Positions 53,885 to 63,392 of a stretch of DNA of 64,000 bases are shown here, piece by piece (position 1 is the stretch's first letter; each line of letters starts with the position of its first letter). A program made the translations under genes and the position numbers. Origin of the DNA: Drancourtella massiliensis (GTDB lineage Bacteria > Bacillota > Clostridia > Lachnospirales > Lachnospiraceae); assembly GCF_016900655.1 (NCBI RefSeq), contig NZ_JACJKH010000002.1, positions 124,001 to 188,000 of the forward strand, given 5' to 3'. The notes under the pieces were generated by a model. It searched no databases, had not been told where the DNA came from, and was given only the letters and a program-made list of their open reading frames with translations.

Positions 53885-55114
53885 ATGAATCAGATTAGAA
53901 AGCGTGCGCAAGAGAAGAGGGAAGAGATCTGCAGGGACAGAAGATACCTGCATCAGAATCCGGAAATCGGAATGGATCTTCCCGGGACGGTTTCCTATAT
54001 CGGTGAACGTCTCTCAGAGATGGGAATTAAATGGAACTTCTGTGGAGGAGAACTTTCGGAAAAAATGACTGCAGATTATATGGAAGCAGGATTTCCGGAG
54101 ATGAAAAAAGCAGTAGGAATTACGGCAGTGATCGGACAGGGAAGTCCGTGTATTCTTTTAAGGGCGGATATGGACGCACTCCCGATCCGTGAGGAGACGG
54201 ACCTTCCGTATTGTTCTACGAATGGATACGGACACATGTGCGGACATGACAGTCATGCGGCCATGCTTCTTGGGGCCGCAGGAATTTTGAAAGAAATGGA
54301 GAGTGAACTTTGCGGATCCGTCAAGCTTTTATTTCAGCCGGGAGAAGAGACAGGCGCGGGGGCAAAGATGATGGTCGCGGGAGGCGCCTTGAGAAATCCG
54401 GATGTTGATGCGGCTTTCGGACTGCATGTGCAGCCGCTTCAGGAAACAGGGCGGGTCGGTTACTGCAGAGGGGTAAATTCTGCATCGCTTGATACCTTTA
54501 TTCTAAAAATTAAAGGAAAAGGCGGACACAGTTCCCAGCCTCAGATCTGCGTGGACCCGTTGATGATTTTGAATCAGGTATATCAGGCAGTCAACCTGCT
54601 TGTGACAAGAGAGGTGGATCCGGCTGCCATGGCAACTCTGACCTGCGGAGTCGTAAAGGGAGGAACAGCTGTCAATATCATTCCTGATACAGCAGAACTC
54701 CATATTGGAGTCCGTACTCTGGATTTAGGAGCATCGGAGCATCTACGCAGACGGATTCCGGAGGTCATTGACCATTATGTACGGGCCTGGAACGGGGATT
54801 ATGAAATGACAGTATTTCAGACGCCGTGTACATACAGCGACAGAAAATTTGTAAAAGAAATGCTGCCTTTTCTAGAAGAGACCGCAGGCAGAGAAAATGT
54901 AGAGGAAATTCCGCCGATGAGCGGGACAGAAGATTTTGGATATGTCACAAGAGAAGTACCGGGAATGTTTGTGTTTATCGGGGCGGGAAAAGAGGGGAAT
55001 GCCCCGCTTCACAATGCACACATGGTACTTGACGAGGAGGTTTTACCGATCGGGGCAGCCATCTACGCGGATGCGGCCGTGTCATGGCTGAAGAAAAAAA
55101 GGAACGAGGAGTAA
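53885..55114 (+). CDS. M20 family amidohydrolase (N-acyl amino acid/peptide deacylase)
   Basis: 409 residues from ATG 53885 (AAAAAAGGAGTAGTGAAAGA upstream; the frame is open to 53834 without a good site). Metal and catalytic blocks: LRADMDALPIREETDLPY, GHMCGHDSHAAMLLGAA, LFQPGEETGAGAKMM, GLHVQP, and the dimerisation domain starting KIKGKGGHSSQP. The zinc ligand region MSGTEDFGYV is near the C-terminus. It should release an amino acid from an N-acyl or amido-conjugate. Three bases separate it from a YfcC-type transporter, which likely imports the substrate or exchanges the product. Confidence 0.92.
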   Translation: MNQIRKRAQEKREEICRDRRYLHQNPEIGMDLPGTVSYIGERLSEMGIKWNFCGGELSEKMTADYMEAGFPEMKKAVGITAVIGQGSPCILLRADMDALPIREETDLPYCSTNGYGHMCGHDSHAAMLLGAAGILKEMESELCGSVKLLFQPGEETGAGAKMMVAGGALRNPDVDAAFGLHVQPLQETGRVGYCRGVNSASLDTFILKIKGKGGHSSQPQICVDPLMILNQVYQAVNLLVTREVDPAAMATLTCGVVKGGTAVNIIPDTAELHIGVRTLDLGASEHLRRRIPEVIDHYVRAWNGDYEMTVFQTPCTYSDRKFVKEMLPFLEETAGRENVEEIPPMSGTEDFGYVTREVPGMFVFIGAGKEGNAPLHNAHMVLDEEVLPIGAAIYADAAVSWLKKKRNEE

Positions 55115-55117
55115 AAC

Positions 55118-56521
55118 ATGAATCAGACCAGAAAAGGATCAAGAGGCTTTCATATGCCTCATGTCTTTATTATTTTACTTTTTATTATGCTGATGATTAC
55201 AGCGCTTTCTTATATGATCCCAAGCGGAAGCTACGAGAGAGTTGAGGATACACTCTCTGGCATGAACATCATTGATCCGGATACCTTCCGATATGTGGAA
55301 AATGAGAATCCGATTACGTTTATGAACTATTTCGAGGCTGTCTATAATGGATTTGTAAACGGTGCGTCGATTATGGGAACACTTTTTATCTGTTCCGGGG
55401 TGATTTACTTTCTTGAAGTGAGCGGCGCATTTGCGGCCGGCATCGAAAAGATTCTGCAAAAGACAAAAGGAAAAGAGTTTTCTGTCGTTTTCATTTTTTA
55501 TACAATTTTTGTAATCTTCGGGGTTCTGGGTTATGGAGAGGCGGCATATCCGTTTTATCCGCTTGCCATCACAATCGGATTTGCTCTGGGATATGACCGG
55601 ATGGTAGGAGCCGGTCTTGCGATTGTCGGAAGTACAGTAGGATTTACGGCCGGTCTGATGAATATGTTTACGACCGGAGTCGCACAGCAGATCGTAGGGC
55701 TGCCGATTTTTTCCGGAATGGCCTACCGGTGTGCGGGACTTCTTGTGTTTTATCTGATCGGTCTGACCGGTCTTTACCGGTACTGCAGAAAGATCAAGAA
55801 GAATCCGAACACCAGTATTTTAAAAGAAGAATACCTTAGCCGGTCCGGAAAAGACAGAGAGGAAATCAAAGAGAAAATGACTGTTCCGAGAGTTCTTGGA
55901 CTTCTTGCGTTTGGAATTGTCATTGTTGTTCAGGGGATCGGATGTACCCGGTTTGGGTGGTCATTCCCTCAGGTCGCGGCAGTTTATCTTATACTTGGTG
56001 TTGCGCTCGTGATTATCTTCCGAATGAATCCAAGTAAGGCATGTGACCTGTTCTGTCAGGGAGCTGTCCGTGTGTTTGGCGCTGCATTTGCGGTAGGACT
56101 TGCACAGGCAGTTATGGTACTGATGAATCAGGCATGCATTATGGATACGATTGTCCATGGGATGTCTGTTTTTCTGGAAAACAAAGGCCCGTTTTTTGCA
56201 CTGCTTACCATCTTTGTATTTGTTACGCTATTTAATTTTTTTGTGGTATCCGGAAGCGGTAAAGCAGTTATGGTTATGCCGATTCTTCAGCCGCTTGGAA
56301 AGATTCTTCATATTAATCAACAGGTGCTTGTATTGACCTACCAGTACGGTGACGGGATTACCAACAGCTTCTGGCCGGGAGGAAGTCTTGTGCAGCTTTC
56401 ACTTTGTAAAGTAGGATATGGCGCCTGGATGAAGTTCTGTTGGAAAATTTACGTGTCTATGATGGCAGCAGCATTTCTTCTGGTAGTGATTGCCAATCAG
56501 ATCGGATACGGACCTTTTTAG
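55118..56521 (+). CDS. YfcC family transporter (amino acid/dicarboxylate antiporter-like)
   Basis: 467 residues with about twelve membrane helices. The family start HVFIILLFIMLMITALSYMIPSGSYERV and the motifs FGVLGYGEAAYPFYPLAI, VGSTVGFTAGLMNMFTTGVA and TYQYGDGITNSFWPGGSL are those of YfcC/C4-dicarboxylate anaerobic carrier proteins. Some members exchange arginine and ornithine. Translation is coupled to the upstream amidohydrolase, whose end contains the GAGGAG ribosome site. The likely job is uptake of the acylated amino acid or peptide that the amidohydrolase cuts. Confidence 0.88.
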   Translation: MNQTRKGSRGFHMPHVFIILLFIMLMITALSYMIPSGSYERVEDTLSGMNIIDPDTFRYVENENPITFMNYFEAVYNGFVNGASIMGTLFICSGVIYFLEVSGAFAAGIEKILQKTKGKEFSVVFIFYTIFVIFGVLGYGEAAYPFYPLAITIGFALGYDRMVGAGLAIVGSTVGFTAGLMNMFTTGVAQQIVGLPIFSGMAYRCAGLLVFYLIGLTGLYRYCRKIKKNPNTSILKEEYLSRSGKDREEIKEKMTVPRVLGLLAFGIVIVVQGIGCTRFGWSFPQVAAVYLILGVALVIIFRMNPSKACDLFCQGAVRVFGAAFAVGLAQAVMVLMNQACIMDTIVHGMSVFLENKGPFFALLTIFVFVTLFNFFVVSGSGKAVMVMPILQPLGKILHINQQVLVLTYQYGDGITNSFWPGGSLVQLSLCKVGYGAWMKFCWKIYVSMMAAAFLLVVIANQIGYGPF

Positions 56522-56557
56522 TGGAATGAAATGGTGTGGAAGGAAGAGAGGATTGAA

Positions 56558-57910
56558 ATGGAAAACACAGTTCAGATGAAAAATCAGATCACAGAGGGAG
56601 TGATCTGGAAACAGCTTTTAGTATTCTTTTTTCCGATTATGATCGGAACCTTTTTTCAGCAGCTTTACAATACCATCGATACGGTGGTAGTCGGACAGTT
56701 TGTAGGGACCAGGGCACTTGCAAGTGTAGGAGGATCCTCAGCCCAGATGATTAACCTTGTTGTCGGTTTCTTTACAGGGCTTTCTTCCGGAGCATCGGTC
56801 ATTATTGCCCAGTATTATGGGGCCAGAGATGCAAAATTTGTACGGCAGGGAATCCATAACGCCTACGCTATCGCTATAGTCGGGGGAATCGGACTCAGTA
56901 TTCTGGGAATTGTGCTGGCGCCGTCCATGCTCAGCATGATGAATACACCGTCCGAGATTGTACATGACTCAACGGTCTACCTCCGGGTTTATTTTTCAGG
57001 ACTTGTTTTTACTTTTGTTTACAATATTGGTTCCAGTATTCTGCGGGCAGTGGGGGATTCCAGAACACCGCTTTATATTCTGATTGCCTGCTGTATTGTA
57101 AATATTGTTCTGGACCTCGTCTTTGTGATCGTTTTTCATGAAGGTGTATTTGGCGTTGCCCTTGCAACTTTGCTGGCACAGGCATTCAGCGCTGTGCTTG
57201 TAACACTGAAGCTGATGCGCTCAGAGGGAATGTTACAGCTGAAGCTTTCCAAAATCCGTTTTTACCGTACCGCGTTTATCGGACAGATTAAACTTGGTAT
57301 TCCGACCGGAATAGAATCGATTCTGTTTGCGATTACCAATATCGCGATTCAGGCGTCTCTGAATTCCTTCGGGACAGATACAACGGCGGCGTGGTCGGCA
57401 TATGGAAAGCTGGATGCTATTTTCTGGATGATTAATACAGCGTTTGGAATTTCCATTACAACATTTGTCGGTCAGAACTATGGAGCAGGAAAGACAGACC
57501 GCATTAAAAAAAGTGTAAAAGTCTGCCTTGGAATGGAACTTGTAACAGCTTTCGTGATGGTCGTGTTTTTGATTGCTACAAGAGGATTTCTGTTCCGTAT
57601 GTTTACATCAGATGCCAATGTCATTCAGATTGGAAGCGACATGCTTGTTTTGATTGCGCCATGGTATATTGTCTATGTTTTTATTGAGATTCTTGCAGGA
57701 GCACTCAGGGGAATCGGAGATGTGATTGTTCCGGTTATCATTACGCTGGGAGGAATCTGTGTGCTTCGTATCGTCTGGCTTGCGGTTGCACTGAAAATCA
57801 GTCCGACGATTTCGGCAATTATTTTCAGCTATCCGGTGACCTGGATCCTGACCGCTGTGATTTTTATCGGGTATTATTATTACAAGCATAAAAAGACTGG
57901 AATTGTTTAG
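56558..57910 (+). CDS. MATE family efflux transporter (second copy)
   Basis: 450 residues from ATG 56558 (GAAGAGAGGATTGAA upstream). The typical start FFFPIMIGTFFQQLYNTIDTVVVGQFVGTRAL and second-half IKLGIPTGIESILFAITNIAIQ are present, with twelve helices. It differs clearly from the other MATE protein at 42365, so it is a paralogue and not a recent duplicate. It follows the YfcC gene by 36 bases and probably belongs to the same transcript. Confidence 0.92.
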   Translation: MENTVQMKNQITEGVIWKQLLVFFFPIMIGTFFQQLYNTIDTVVVGQFVGTRALASVGGSSAQMINLVVGFFTGLSSGASVIIAQYYGARDAKFVRQGIHNAYAIAIVGGIGLSILGIVLAPSMLSMMNTPSEIVHDSTVYLRVYFSGLVFTFVYNIGSSILRAVGDSRTPLYILIACCIVNIVLDLVFVIVFHEGVFGVALATLLAQAFSAVLVTLKLMRSEGMLQLKLSKIRFYRTAFIGQIKLGIPTGIESILFAITNIAIQASLNSFGTDTTAAWSAYGKLDAIFWMINTAFGISITTFVGQNYGAGKTDRIKKSVKVCLGMELVTAFVMVVFLIATRGFLFRMFTSDANVIQIGSDMLVLIAPWYIVYVFIEILAGALRGIGDVIVPVIITLGGICVLRIVWLAVALKISPTISAIIFSYPVTWILTAVIFIGYYYYKHKKTGIV

Positions 57911-57927
57911 AAACAGGAGGGATTATT

Positions 57928-58356
57928 ATGAATGCATATGTACACAAAGTTCATTATTATGAAACTGACCGGATGGGGATCACGCACCATTCCAATTATA
58001 TCCGCTGGATGGAGGAAGCCAGAGTGGATTTTCTTGACCAGGCGGGATGGGGATTTGACCGGATGGAGGAAGAAGGCATTGTATCTCCTGTTATTCACGT
58101 GGACTGTGATTTCAAGAAAACAACGACATTTCAGGATGTAGTCGAAATTATGGTACACATTGAAGAGTATAATGGTGTGAAAATGAAGATCGCCTACGAG
58201 ATGAGCTGCCGGGGAGAGCAGGTTGCTGTCGGACATTCCGGACACTGTTTCCTGGATCATGACGGCAGACCGATCCGGATGAAGAAAAGCTTTCCGGAAC
58301 TGGATCAGATGTTCCGGGAGATGACAGAAGGGAGAAAAGAAGCATGCGTGAAATAA
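57928..58356 (+). CDS. 4HBT-type acyl-CoA thioesterase
   Basis: 142 residues, ATG 57928 after AAACAGGAGGGATTATT. The hotdog-fold signature is YYETDRMGITHHSNYIRWMEEARVDFL, with the catalytic aspartate in ETDRMG. The second helix and IHVDCDFKKTTTFQDVVEI strand follow. This is the YbgC/FadM type; the acyl-CoA substrate is not known. The stop overlaps the metallohydrolase start by 13 bases, and the nuclease gene overlaps that in turn by four bases. Confidence 0.9.
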   Translation: MNAYVHKVHYYETDRMGITHHSNYIRWMEEARVDFLDQAGWGFDRMEEEGIVSPVIHVDCDFKKTTTFQDVVEIMVHIEEYNGVKMKIAYEMSCRGEQVAVGHSGHCFLDHDGRPIRMKKSFPELDQMFREMTEGRKEACVK

Positions 58357-58979
58357 AAGTAGAGTGGTTTGGACATTCCTGTTTCAGAATTACAAAGGAT
58401 GGATATGCAATTGTTTTTGATCCATACGAGGATAACAATGTACCGGGTCTGACACTGGAAACATTGCAGGCAGATGAAGTCATCGCAAGCCATGAACATG
58501 GTGACCACAATGCAAGGAAAAAGGTGGAGCTCCGGAGCGAGAAGAAAGACAGTCCGTTTCAGATGATCCGTCTGGAAAGTTTCCATGACGACTGCCGCGG
58601 AGAGAAAAGAGGGTTCAACATCATGACTGTTCTTGAATCGGAAGGAATCCGGATCGCTCATCTGGGAGATATCGGATGTATGCCATCCCCGGAGCAGATG
58701 GAAGTACTTACAGGTCTGGATGCAGTAATGGTACCTGTGGGAGGCTTTTATACGATGGAGCCGGATGAAATCAGAGAACTTTTAAAAGAGTTGGATCCGA
58801 AAGTCATCATTCCGATGCACTACAGAAGTGAGACATTCGGTTACGATGTAATTGGGACACTGGATGGATTTTTAAAAGCGGAAGACCCGGTGGTAACATA
58901 CGATACCAATACGCTGATCGTCTGTCCTGATATGGAAAAACAGATTGCAGTTCTTTCCTGTCCGGAGCAGAAGTCATGA
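58344..58979 (+). CDS. MBL-fold metallo-hydrolase (UlaG/UPF0173-like)
   Basis: 211 residues. The metal site is ASHEHGDHNA (HxHxDH), with later ligands in AHLGDIG and the final IIPMHYRSETFGYDV. The opening KVEWFGHSCFRI is that of the single-domain UPF0173/UlaG-like branch. It probably hydrolyses a lactone, phosphoester or cyclic nucleotide; no one substrate is supported. The strong overlap with the upstream thioesterase (13 bases) and downstream nuclease (ATGA, four bases) indicates one translational unit. Confidence 0.87.
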   Translation: MREIKVEWFGHSCFRITKDGYAIVFDPYEDNNVPGLTLETLQADEVIASHEHGDHNARKKVELRSEKKDSPFQMIRLESFHDDCRGEKRGFNIMTVLESEGIRIAHLGDIGCMPSPEQMEVLTGLDAVMVPVGGFYTMEPDEIRELLKELDPKVIIPMHYRSETFGYDVIGTLDGFLKAEDPVVTYDTNTLIVCPDMEKQIAVLSCPEQKS

Positions 58980-59926
58980 AGCGACTAAAACAGATTTTTC
59001 TTCCGGTCTTCTGGCTGATATTTCTTTTGACGGTTTCATCCTGTGGAAGTATTTCAGAAAATTCCCACGGGGAATCTGCCGGCGGTCTGGAAAACAAAAC
59101 AGAGCAGATCGATACTGCCGTCCGGGAAGAAGCGGAAGAGCTTGTTGAAGAATTGCCGGAATACAGCGGCGAGCCCTATACTGTTGTGGCAGACAATGAA
59201 CCGGATTTTTCAGATTCGGAACTTCAGACGGAAGCTTACGAAGAATACAGTGAACTGGATGAGCTTGGCCGGTGCGGGACAGCAAAGGCCAATATCGGAG
59301 AGGAATTGATGCCGACAGAAGACCGGGAAAGTATTTCGGAGATCAAACCGTCGGGATGGATCAATAAGGAATACGATGATGTGGACGGAGGGTATCTTTA
59401 TAATCGCTGCCATCTGATTGGTTTTCAGCTGACCGCGGAGAATGCAAACGAAGAGAATCTGATTACCGGTACCAGATATATGAATACGGAAGGAATGCTT
59501 CCGTTTGAAAATATGGTAGCAGATTATATCAAAGAGACGGATAACCATGTTCTGTACGAAGTGACACCGGTTTTTGAAGATGACAATCTGGTGGCGTCCG
59601 GTGTTCTGATGGAAGCAGAGTCTGTGGAGGATGACGGGGCAGGCATTTCTTTCTACGTCTATGTGTATAATGTACAGCCGGGAATTGAGATAGACTATGT
59701 CACGGGAGAAAGCCGTGAAGCGGAGGATACACAGACAGAGGCAGGGACAGAAAACGGTCAGGCAGCAGAGGAAACTTATATACTCAATACAAATACAATG
59801 AAGTTTCATGAGCCGGACTGTGCAAGTGTCGGGGATATGAAAGCCTCTAATACGAGGGAGTACAGCGGAAGCAGGGAAGATGTGATCCAAATGGGATACG
59901 ATCCCTGCGGAAGATGCAGGCCGTAA
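58976..59926 (+). CDS. Lipoprotein DNA/RNA non-specific endonuclease with C-terminal metal-binding domain
   Basis: 316 residues. A signal peptide with the lipobox-like LTVSSCG makes it a likely lipoprotein. After an acidic spacer (about 25-85) comes the nuclease domain, with the motif YNRCHLIGFQL (DRGH in the classical family) and the metal asparagine in NLITGTRYMN. After a low-complexity linker, the last 50 residues (TYILNTNTMKFHEPDCASVG, then YDPCGRC) form a small Cys/His domain like those appended to Gram-positive surface nucleases. It probably degrades external DNA, possibly for nutrition or competence. Confidence 0.88.
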   Translation: MKRLKQIFLPVFWLIFLLTVSSCGSISENSHGESAGGLENKTEQIDTAVREEAEELVEELPEYSGEPYTVVADNEPDFSDSELQTEAYEEYSELDELGRCGTAKANIGEELMPTEDRESISEIKPSGWINKEYDDVDGGYLYNRCHLIGFQLTAENANEENLITGTRYMNTEGMLPFENMVADYIKETDNHVLYEVTPVFEDDNLVASGVLMEAESVEDDGAGISFYVYVYNVQPGIEIDYVTGESREAEDTQTEAGTENGQAAEETYILNTNTMKFHEPDCASVGDMKASNTREYSGSREDVIQMGYDPCGRCRP

Positions 59927-60041
59927 TCTGCCGCATCATTCTGCACTGGAATAACCGATCAGCCGGTCTGGTGTGTGCATGCTTGATACCAGTGCAAACG
60001 GCCATGGGTCCATAGCCAAGGCCATATTGGACTGCTAAGAA

Positions 60042-60066
60042 AAAGGGACTGTTTGTCAGTCCCTTT
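60042..60066 (-). terminator. Intrinsic terminator of the sugar acetyltransferase
   Basis: AAAGGGACTG (60042-60051) and complement (60057-60066), 5-base loop; on the minus strand T residues follow. It overlaps the stop codon. The preceding gap 59927-60041 holds only a wide GCACTGG/CCAGTGC inverted repeat and no gene. Confidence 0.85.
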
Positions 60067-60688
60067 CTTTCTGCTTCTTGTCAATATGTTCGTAGTAAAA
60101 AGCTTCCTGTTCCTTCCAATAGGCAGTATCTTTCTCGGTGATCTCCCGAATCACCCGGCATGGAACGCCTGCGGCGACGACATTGTCAGGAATGTCTTTT
60201 GTTACAACGGAACCGGAACCGATGACAACATTGTTTCCAATGGTGACGCCTGGATTGATCACCGTGTTGCCGCCGACCCAGACATTGTCTCCGATATGAA
60301 TCTCTTTTCCGTATTCCAGCTGTTTATTGCGGATGACAGGATCAATCGGATGACCGGCTGTGTAAATGCCGACTCTTGGACCGAAGAATACATTGTCCCC
60401 GATATGGACCTCGGCCACATCAATAATGATGCAGTCATAATTTGCATAAAAGTTTTCTCCAATGTAGGTATGGCAGCCATAATCCGTGTGAAACGGTGGC
60501 TCCACCCAGAAATGATCGCCGACACTCCCAAAAAGCTCCCGGAAGAGCGTCAGCCGTTCATCAGTATCTTCTTCTGTTGATGCATTGATGAGCCTGGTCA
60601 GTTTCCGGGCTTTTTTATTGTCCTTTGCCAGTTCTATATCCTTTGCAATGTATAAATGTTCTGACAGCATCAGTTCTTTTTCTGTCAT
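60056..60688 (-). CDS. Maltose/galactoside O-acetyltransferase family protein
   Basis: 210 residues from a minus-strand ATG at 60688 with CAAGGAGGGAAAGAGC upstream. An N-terminal Maa domain (MTEKELMLSEHLYIAKDIEL) precedes the left-handed beta-helix of hexapeptide repeats, with catalytic histidine in YTAGHPID, and GDNVWVGGNTVINPGVTIGNNVVIGSGSVV. It transfers acetyl from acetyl-CoA to a sugar hydroxyl. The gene is alone on the minus strand and diverges from the UvrA-like gene. Confidence 0.93.
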   Translation of the reverse strand: MTEKELMLSEHLYIAKDIELAKDNKKARKLTRLINASTEEDTDERLTLFRELFGSVGDHFWVEPPFHTDYGCHTYIGENFYANYDCIIIDVAEVHIGDNVFFGPRVGIYTAGHPIDPVIRNKQLEYGKEIHIGDNVWVGGNTVINPGVTIGNNVVIGSGSVVTKDIPDNVVAAGVPCRVIREITEKDTAYWKEQEAFYYEHIDKKQKERD

Positions 60689-60861
60689 GCTCTTTCCCTC
60701 CTTGGTATCATGAGTTTCTTTATAATAGTATCCTATGTCCGGATTTGTCAAGAGCAGTTCCGGCAGAAATTTTTTTGATGATGAAAGAAAAGAAAGCCTT
60801 TTTGATGCGCTTGACGGTAAAGTAAAATGGTGATAACGTAAATGTCAGAAAGGAGCGGTAT

Positions 60862-63339
60862 ATGATTCAGAATATAGAAATACGTGGGGCCAGAGTGCAC
60901 AATTTAAAGAATATTGATGTAAATGTTCCGTTGAATCAGATTGTAGGAATTGCTGGTGTCTCCGGATCCGGGAAATCCTCCCTTGCGCTGGGGGTTCTCT
61001 ATGCGGAAGGTTCCCGAAGATATCTGGAAGCACTATCCACCTATACAAGACGGAGGATGACTCAGGCATCCAGGGCTCAGGTGGATGAAGTACTGTATGT
61101 GCCTGCAGCTCTTGCGCTGCATCAAAGACCGTCAGTCCCGGGAATCAGAAGCACGTTTGGAACCGGAACAGAGCTTCTGAACAGTCTGCGCTTGATGTTT
61201 TCCAGGCTGGCCAGACACTGTTGTCCCAACGGGCATTATCTGGAGCCAACGCTGGAAGTCGCAGCAGGACATGAACTGACCTGTCCGGTCTGCAATACAA
61301 GGTTTTATGCTCCTTCTGCGGAGGAACTGGCTTTCAACAGCCAGGGAGCATGCACGAAATGTGACGGAACAGGTGTGGTCTGGACAGTAGATGAATCTAC
61401 GCTGATTCCGGATGAATCTCTTTCGATCGATGAAGGTGCTGTGGCGCCCTGGAAATCTCTGATGTGGTCACTGATGACAGACGTCTGCCGTGCTATGGGC
61501 GTCCGGACAGACCTTCCGTTTCGGGACCTGACCGAAGAAGAAAAGGAGATCGTTTATCATGGCCCGGCGGTGAAAAAGCATATTTTTTATAAGCCCAAGA
61601 GCTCCGATCAGGGCAGTGAATTGGATTTCACTTATTTTAATGCTGTTTATACGGTAGAAAATGCCCTCGCGAAGGTAAAAGATGAAAAAGGTATGAAGCG
61701 GGTGGAAAAATTTCTAAAAAGAGATATCTGTCCCGACTGCCATGGAACCAGACTTTCGGAAAGGGCAAGAATGCCAAAACTGAATGGATATTCTCTCGAT
61801 GAAGTCTGTACCATGACACTGAATGAAGCAGTGAAATGGGTAGAGCAGGTGCCGGATTCGCTGCCCGAATCCATGCGTCCGATGGCGGTGAGCATCTGTG
61901 AATCATTCCAGACTTCCGCAAGACGTCTTCTGGATTTGGGGCTTGGGTACCTGTCTCTGGACCGGGCTTCTTCCACTTTATCGACAGGAGAACGGCAGAG
62001 AATGCAGCTTGCAAGAGCGGTTCGAAACCGGACGACAGGAGTTCTGTATGTACTGGATGAGCCATCCATTGGTCTGCATCCGGTAAATATTGCCGGGCTG
62101 ACTGGTGTCATGCACGATCTGATTGAGGACGGTAACTCCGTAGTTTTTGTAGATCACGATACTCAGATTTTGAAGCAGGCTGACTGGTTGATCGAGATGG
62201 GTCCGGAGGCGGGAGCAAAAGGCGGAGAAATTCTGGCGCAGGGGACGCCGGACACACTGATGAATCATCCAAAATCTCAGATTGGTCCGTTTTTATCCGG
62301 CCGTTCTGGAATCCGTAGATCCAAAAAATGTTCGGAAACAGAACTGTTTGATCAGGGACTCATTCATCTTTCAACGGATGCTATTCATACAGTCAAGCCA
62401 TTGGAAGTGGATATTCCAAAAGGAAAACTCTCGGTAGTCACCGGAGTATCCGGATCCGGAAAAACAACATTGATACTGGAAAGTCTTGTTCCCGCACTTT
62501 CGGCCAATATTCAGGGGAGAAAGCTGCCGGAACATGTGAAGAAAATCCGGGCAGAAGGGATTAGTCATGTCAAGCTGATTGATGCGGCTCCGATCGGAAT
62601 CAATGTACGTTCCACTGTTGCAACGTATGCCAATGTGCATGACGAACTCAGGAAGATTTTTGCAAAAACTCCGGATGCGAAGGAGAAAGGGTATAAGGCG
62701 GGAGATTTTTCCTACAATACAGGAAAGCTGCGCTGCCCTGTCTGCGATGGAACCGGAGTCATCAGCCTGGATGTACAGTTTCTCCCTGATGTGGACATTC
62801 CATGCCCGGACTGCCGGGGAACACGATATGAAAAAGAGGCGGAAACCATCCACTATCAGACAAAGAGCGGAGAATCCTATTCGTTGCCGGAACTGATGGC
62901 GATGGACGTTCATACTGCTCTCACAGCCTGCAAAGATTTGAAGCTGGTCCATCAGCGCCTTCAGATACTGGAAGATCTGGGCCTTGGATATCTGACGCTT
63001 GGAGAGGAAACACCCGGACTTTCCGGAGGGGAGGCGCAGCGCCTGAAACTGGCAAGTGAGATGGGAAGAGCCCAGTCGGATTCGGTTTTTATTTTCGATG
63101 AGCCGACGATCGGGCTTCACCCGCTGGATGTAAATACTTTGATGGATGTGTTTCAGACCCTGATTGATCATGGGGCGACTGTCGTAGTTATTGAACATGA
63201 TCTGGATGTGATCCGATGTGCGGATTATATCATTGATATGGGGCCGGGAGGCGGCAAAGACGGCGGTACGGTTGTAGCGGCCGGAACACCGGAAAATGTA
63301 AAGACCAATCCGGACAGCCGGACCGGAGCTTTTCTGTAG
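60862..63339 (+). CDS. Short UvrA-like ABC ATPase lacking the UvrB-binding domain
   Basis: 825 residues, about 115 fewer than UvrA. Both ATPase modules are complete: GVSGSGKSSLALGVLYAEG with LSTGERQRMQLA, and GVSGSGKTTLILESLV with LSGGEAQRLKLA and FIFDEPTIGLHP. Zinc motifs CPVC...CTKC, CPDC and CPVC...CPDC remain. The segment between RSTFGTGTELLNSLRLMFSRLA and the first zinc site is shortened, exactly where UvrA holds its UvrB-binding domain. This is the UvrA2/DrrC type, found with self-resistance to DNA-binding drugs; a housekeeping role in repair is unlikely. ATG 60862 follows AGAAAGGAGCGGTAT. Confidence 0.9.
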   Translation: MIQNIEIRGARVHNLKNIDVNVPLNQIVGIAGVSGSGKSSLALGVLYAEGSRRYLEALSTYTRRRMTQASRAQVDEVLYVPAALALHQRPSVPGIRSTFGTGTELLNSLRLMFSRLARHCCPNGHYLEPTLEVAAGHELTCPVCNTRFYAPSAEELAFNSQGACTKCDGTGVVWTVDESTLIPDESLSIDEGAVAPWKSLMWSLMTDVCRAMGVRTDLPFRDLTEEEKEIVYHGPAVKKHIFYKPKSSDQGSELDFTYFNAVYTVENALAKVKDEKGMKRVEKFLKRDICPDCHGTRLSERARMPKLNGYSLDEVCTMTLNEAVKWVEQVPDSLPESMRPMAVSICESFQTSARRLLDLGLGYLSLDRASSTLSTGERQRMQLARAVRNRTTGVLYVLDEPSIGLHPVNIAGLTGVMHDLIEDGNSVVFVDHDTQILKQADWLIEMGPEAGAKGGEILAQGTPDTLMNHPKSQIGPFLSGRSGIRRSKKCSETELFDQGLIHLSTDAIHTVKPLEVDIPKGKLSVVTGVSGSGKTTLILESLVPALSANIQGRKLPEHVKKIRAEGISHVKLIDAAPIGINVRSTVATYANVHDELRKIFAKTPDAKEKGYKAGDFSYNTGKLRCPVCDGTGVISLDVQFLPDVDIPCPDCRGTRYEKEAETIHYQTKSGESYSLPELMAMDVHTALTACKDLKLVHQRLQILEDLGLGYLTLGEETPGLSGGEAQRLKLASEMGRAQSDSVFIFDEPTIGLHPLDVNTLMDVFQTLIDHGATVVVIEHDLDVIRCADYIIDMGPGGGKDGGTVVAAGTPENVKTNPDSRTGAFL

Positions 63340-63392
63340 CAAAGGCCCGGTGTCCAGTGAATGACAGGATATATATTAAGGAGGAAATCAGT

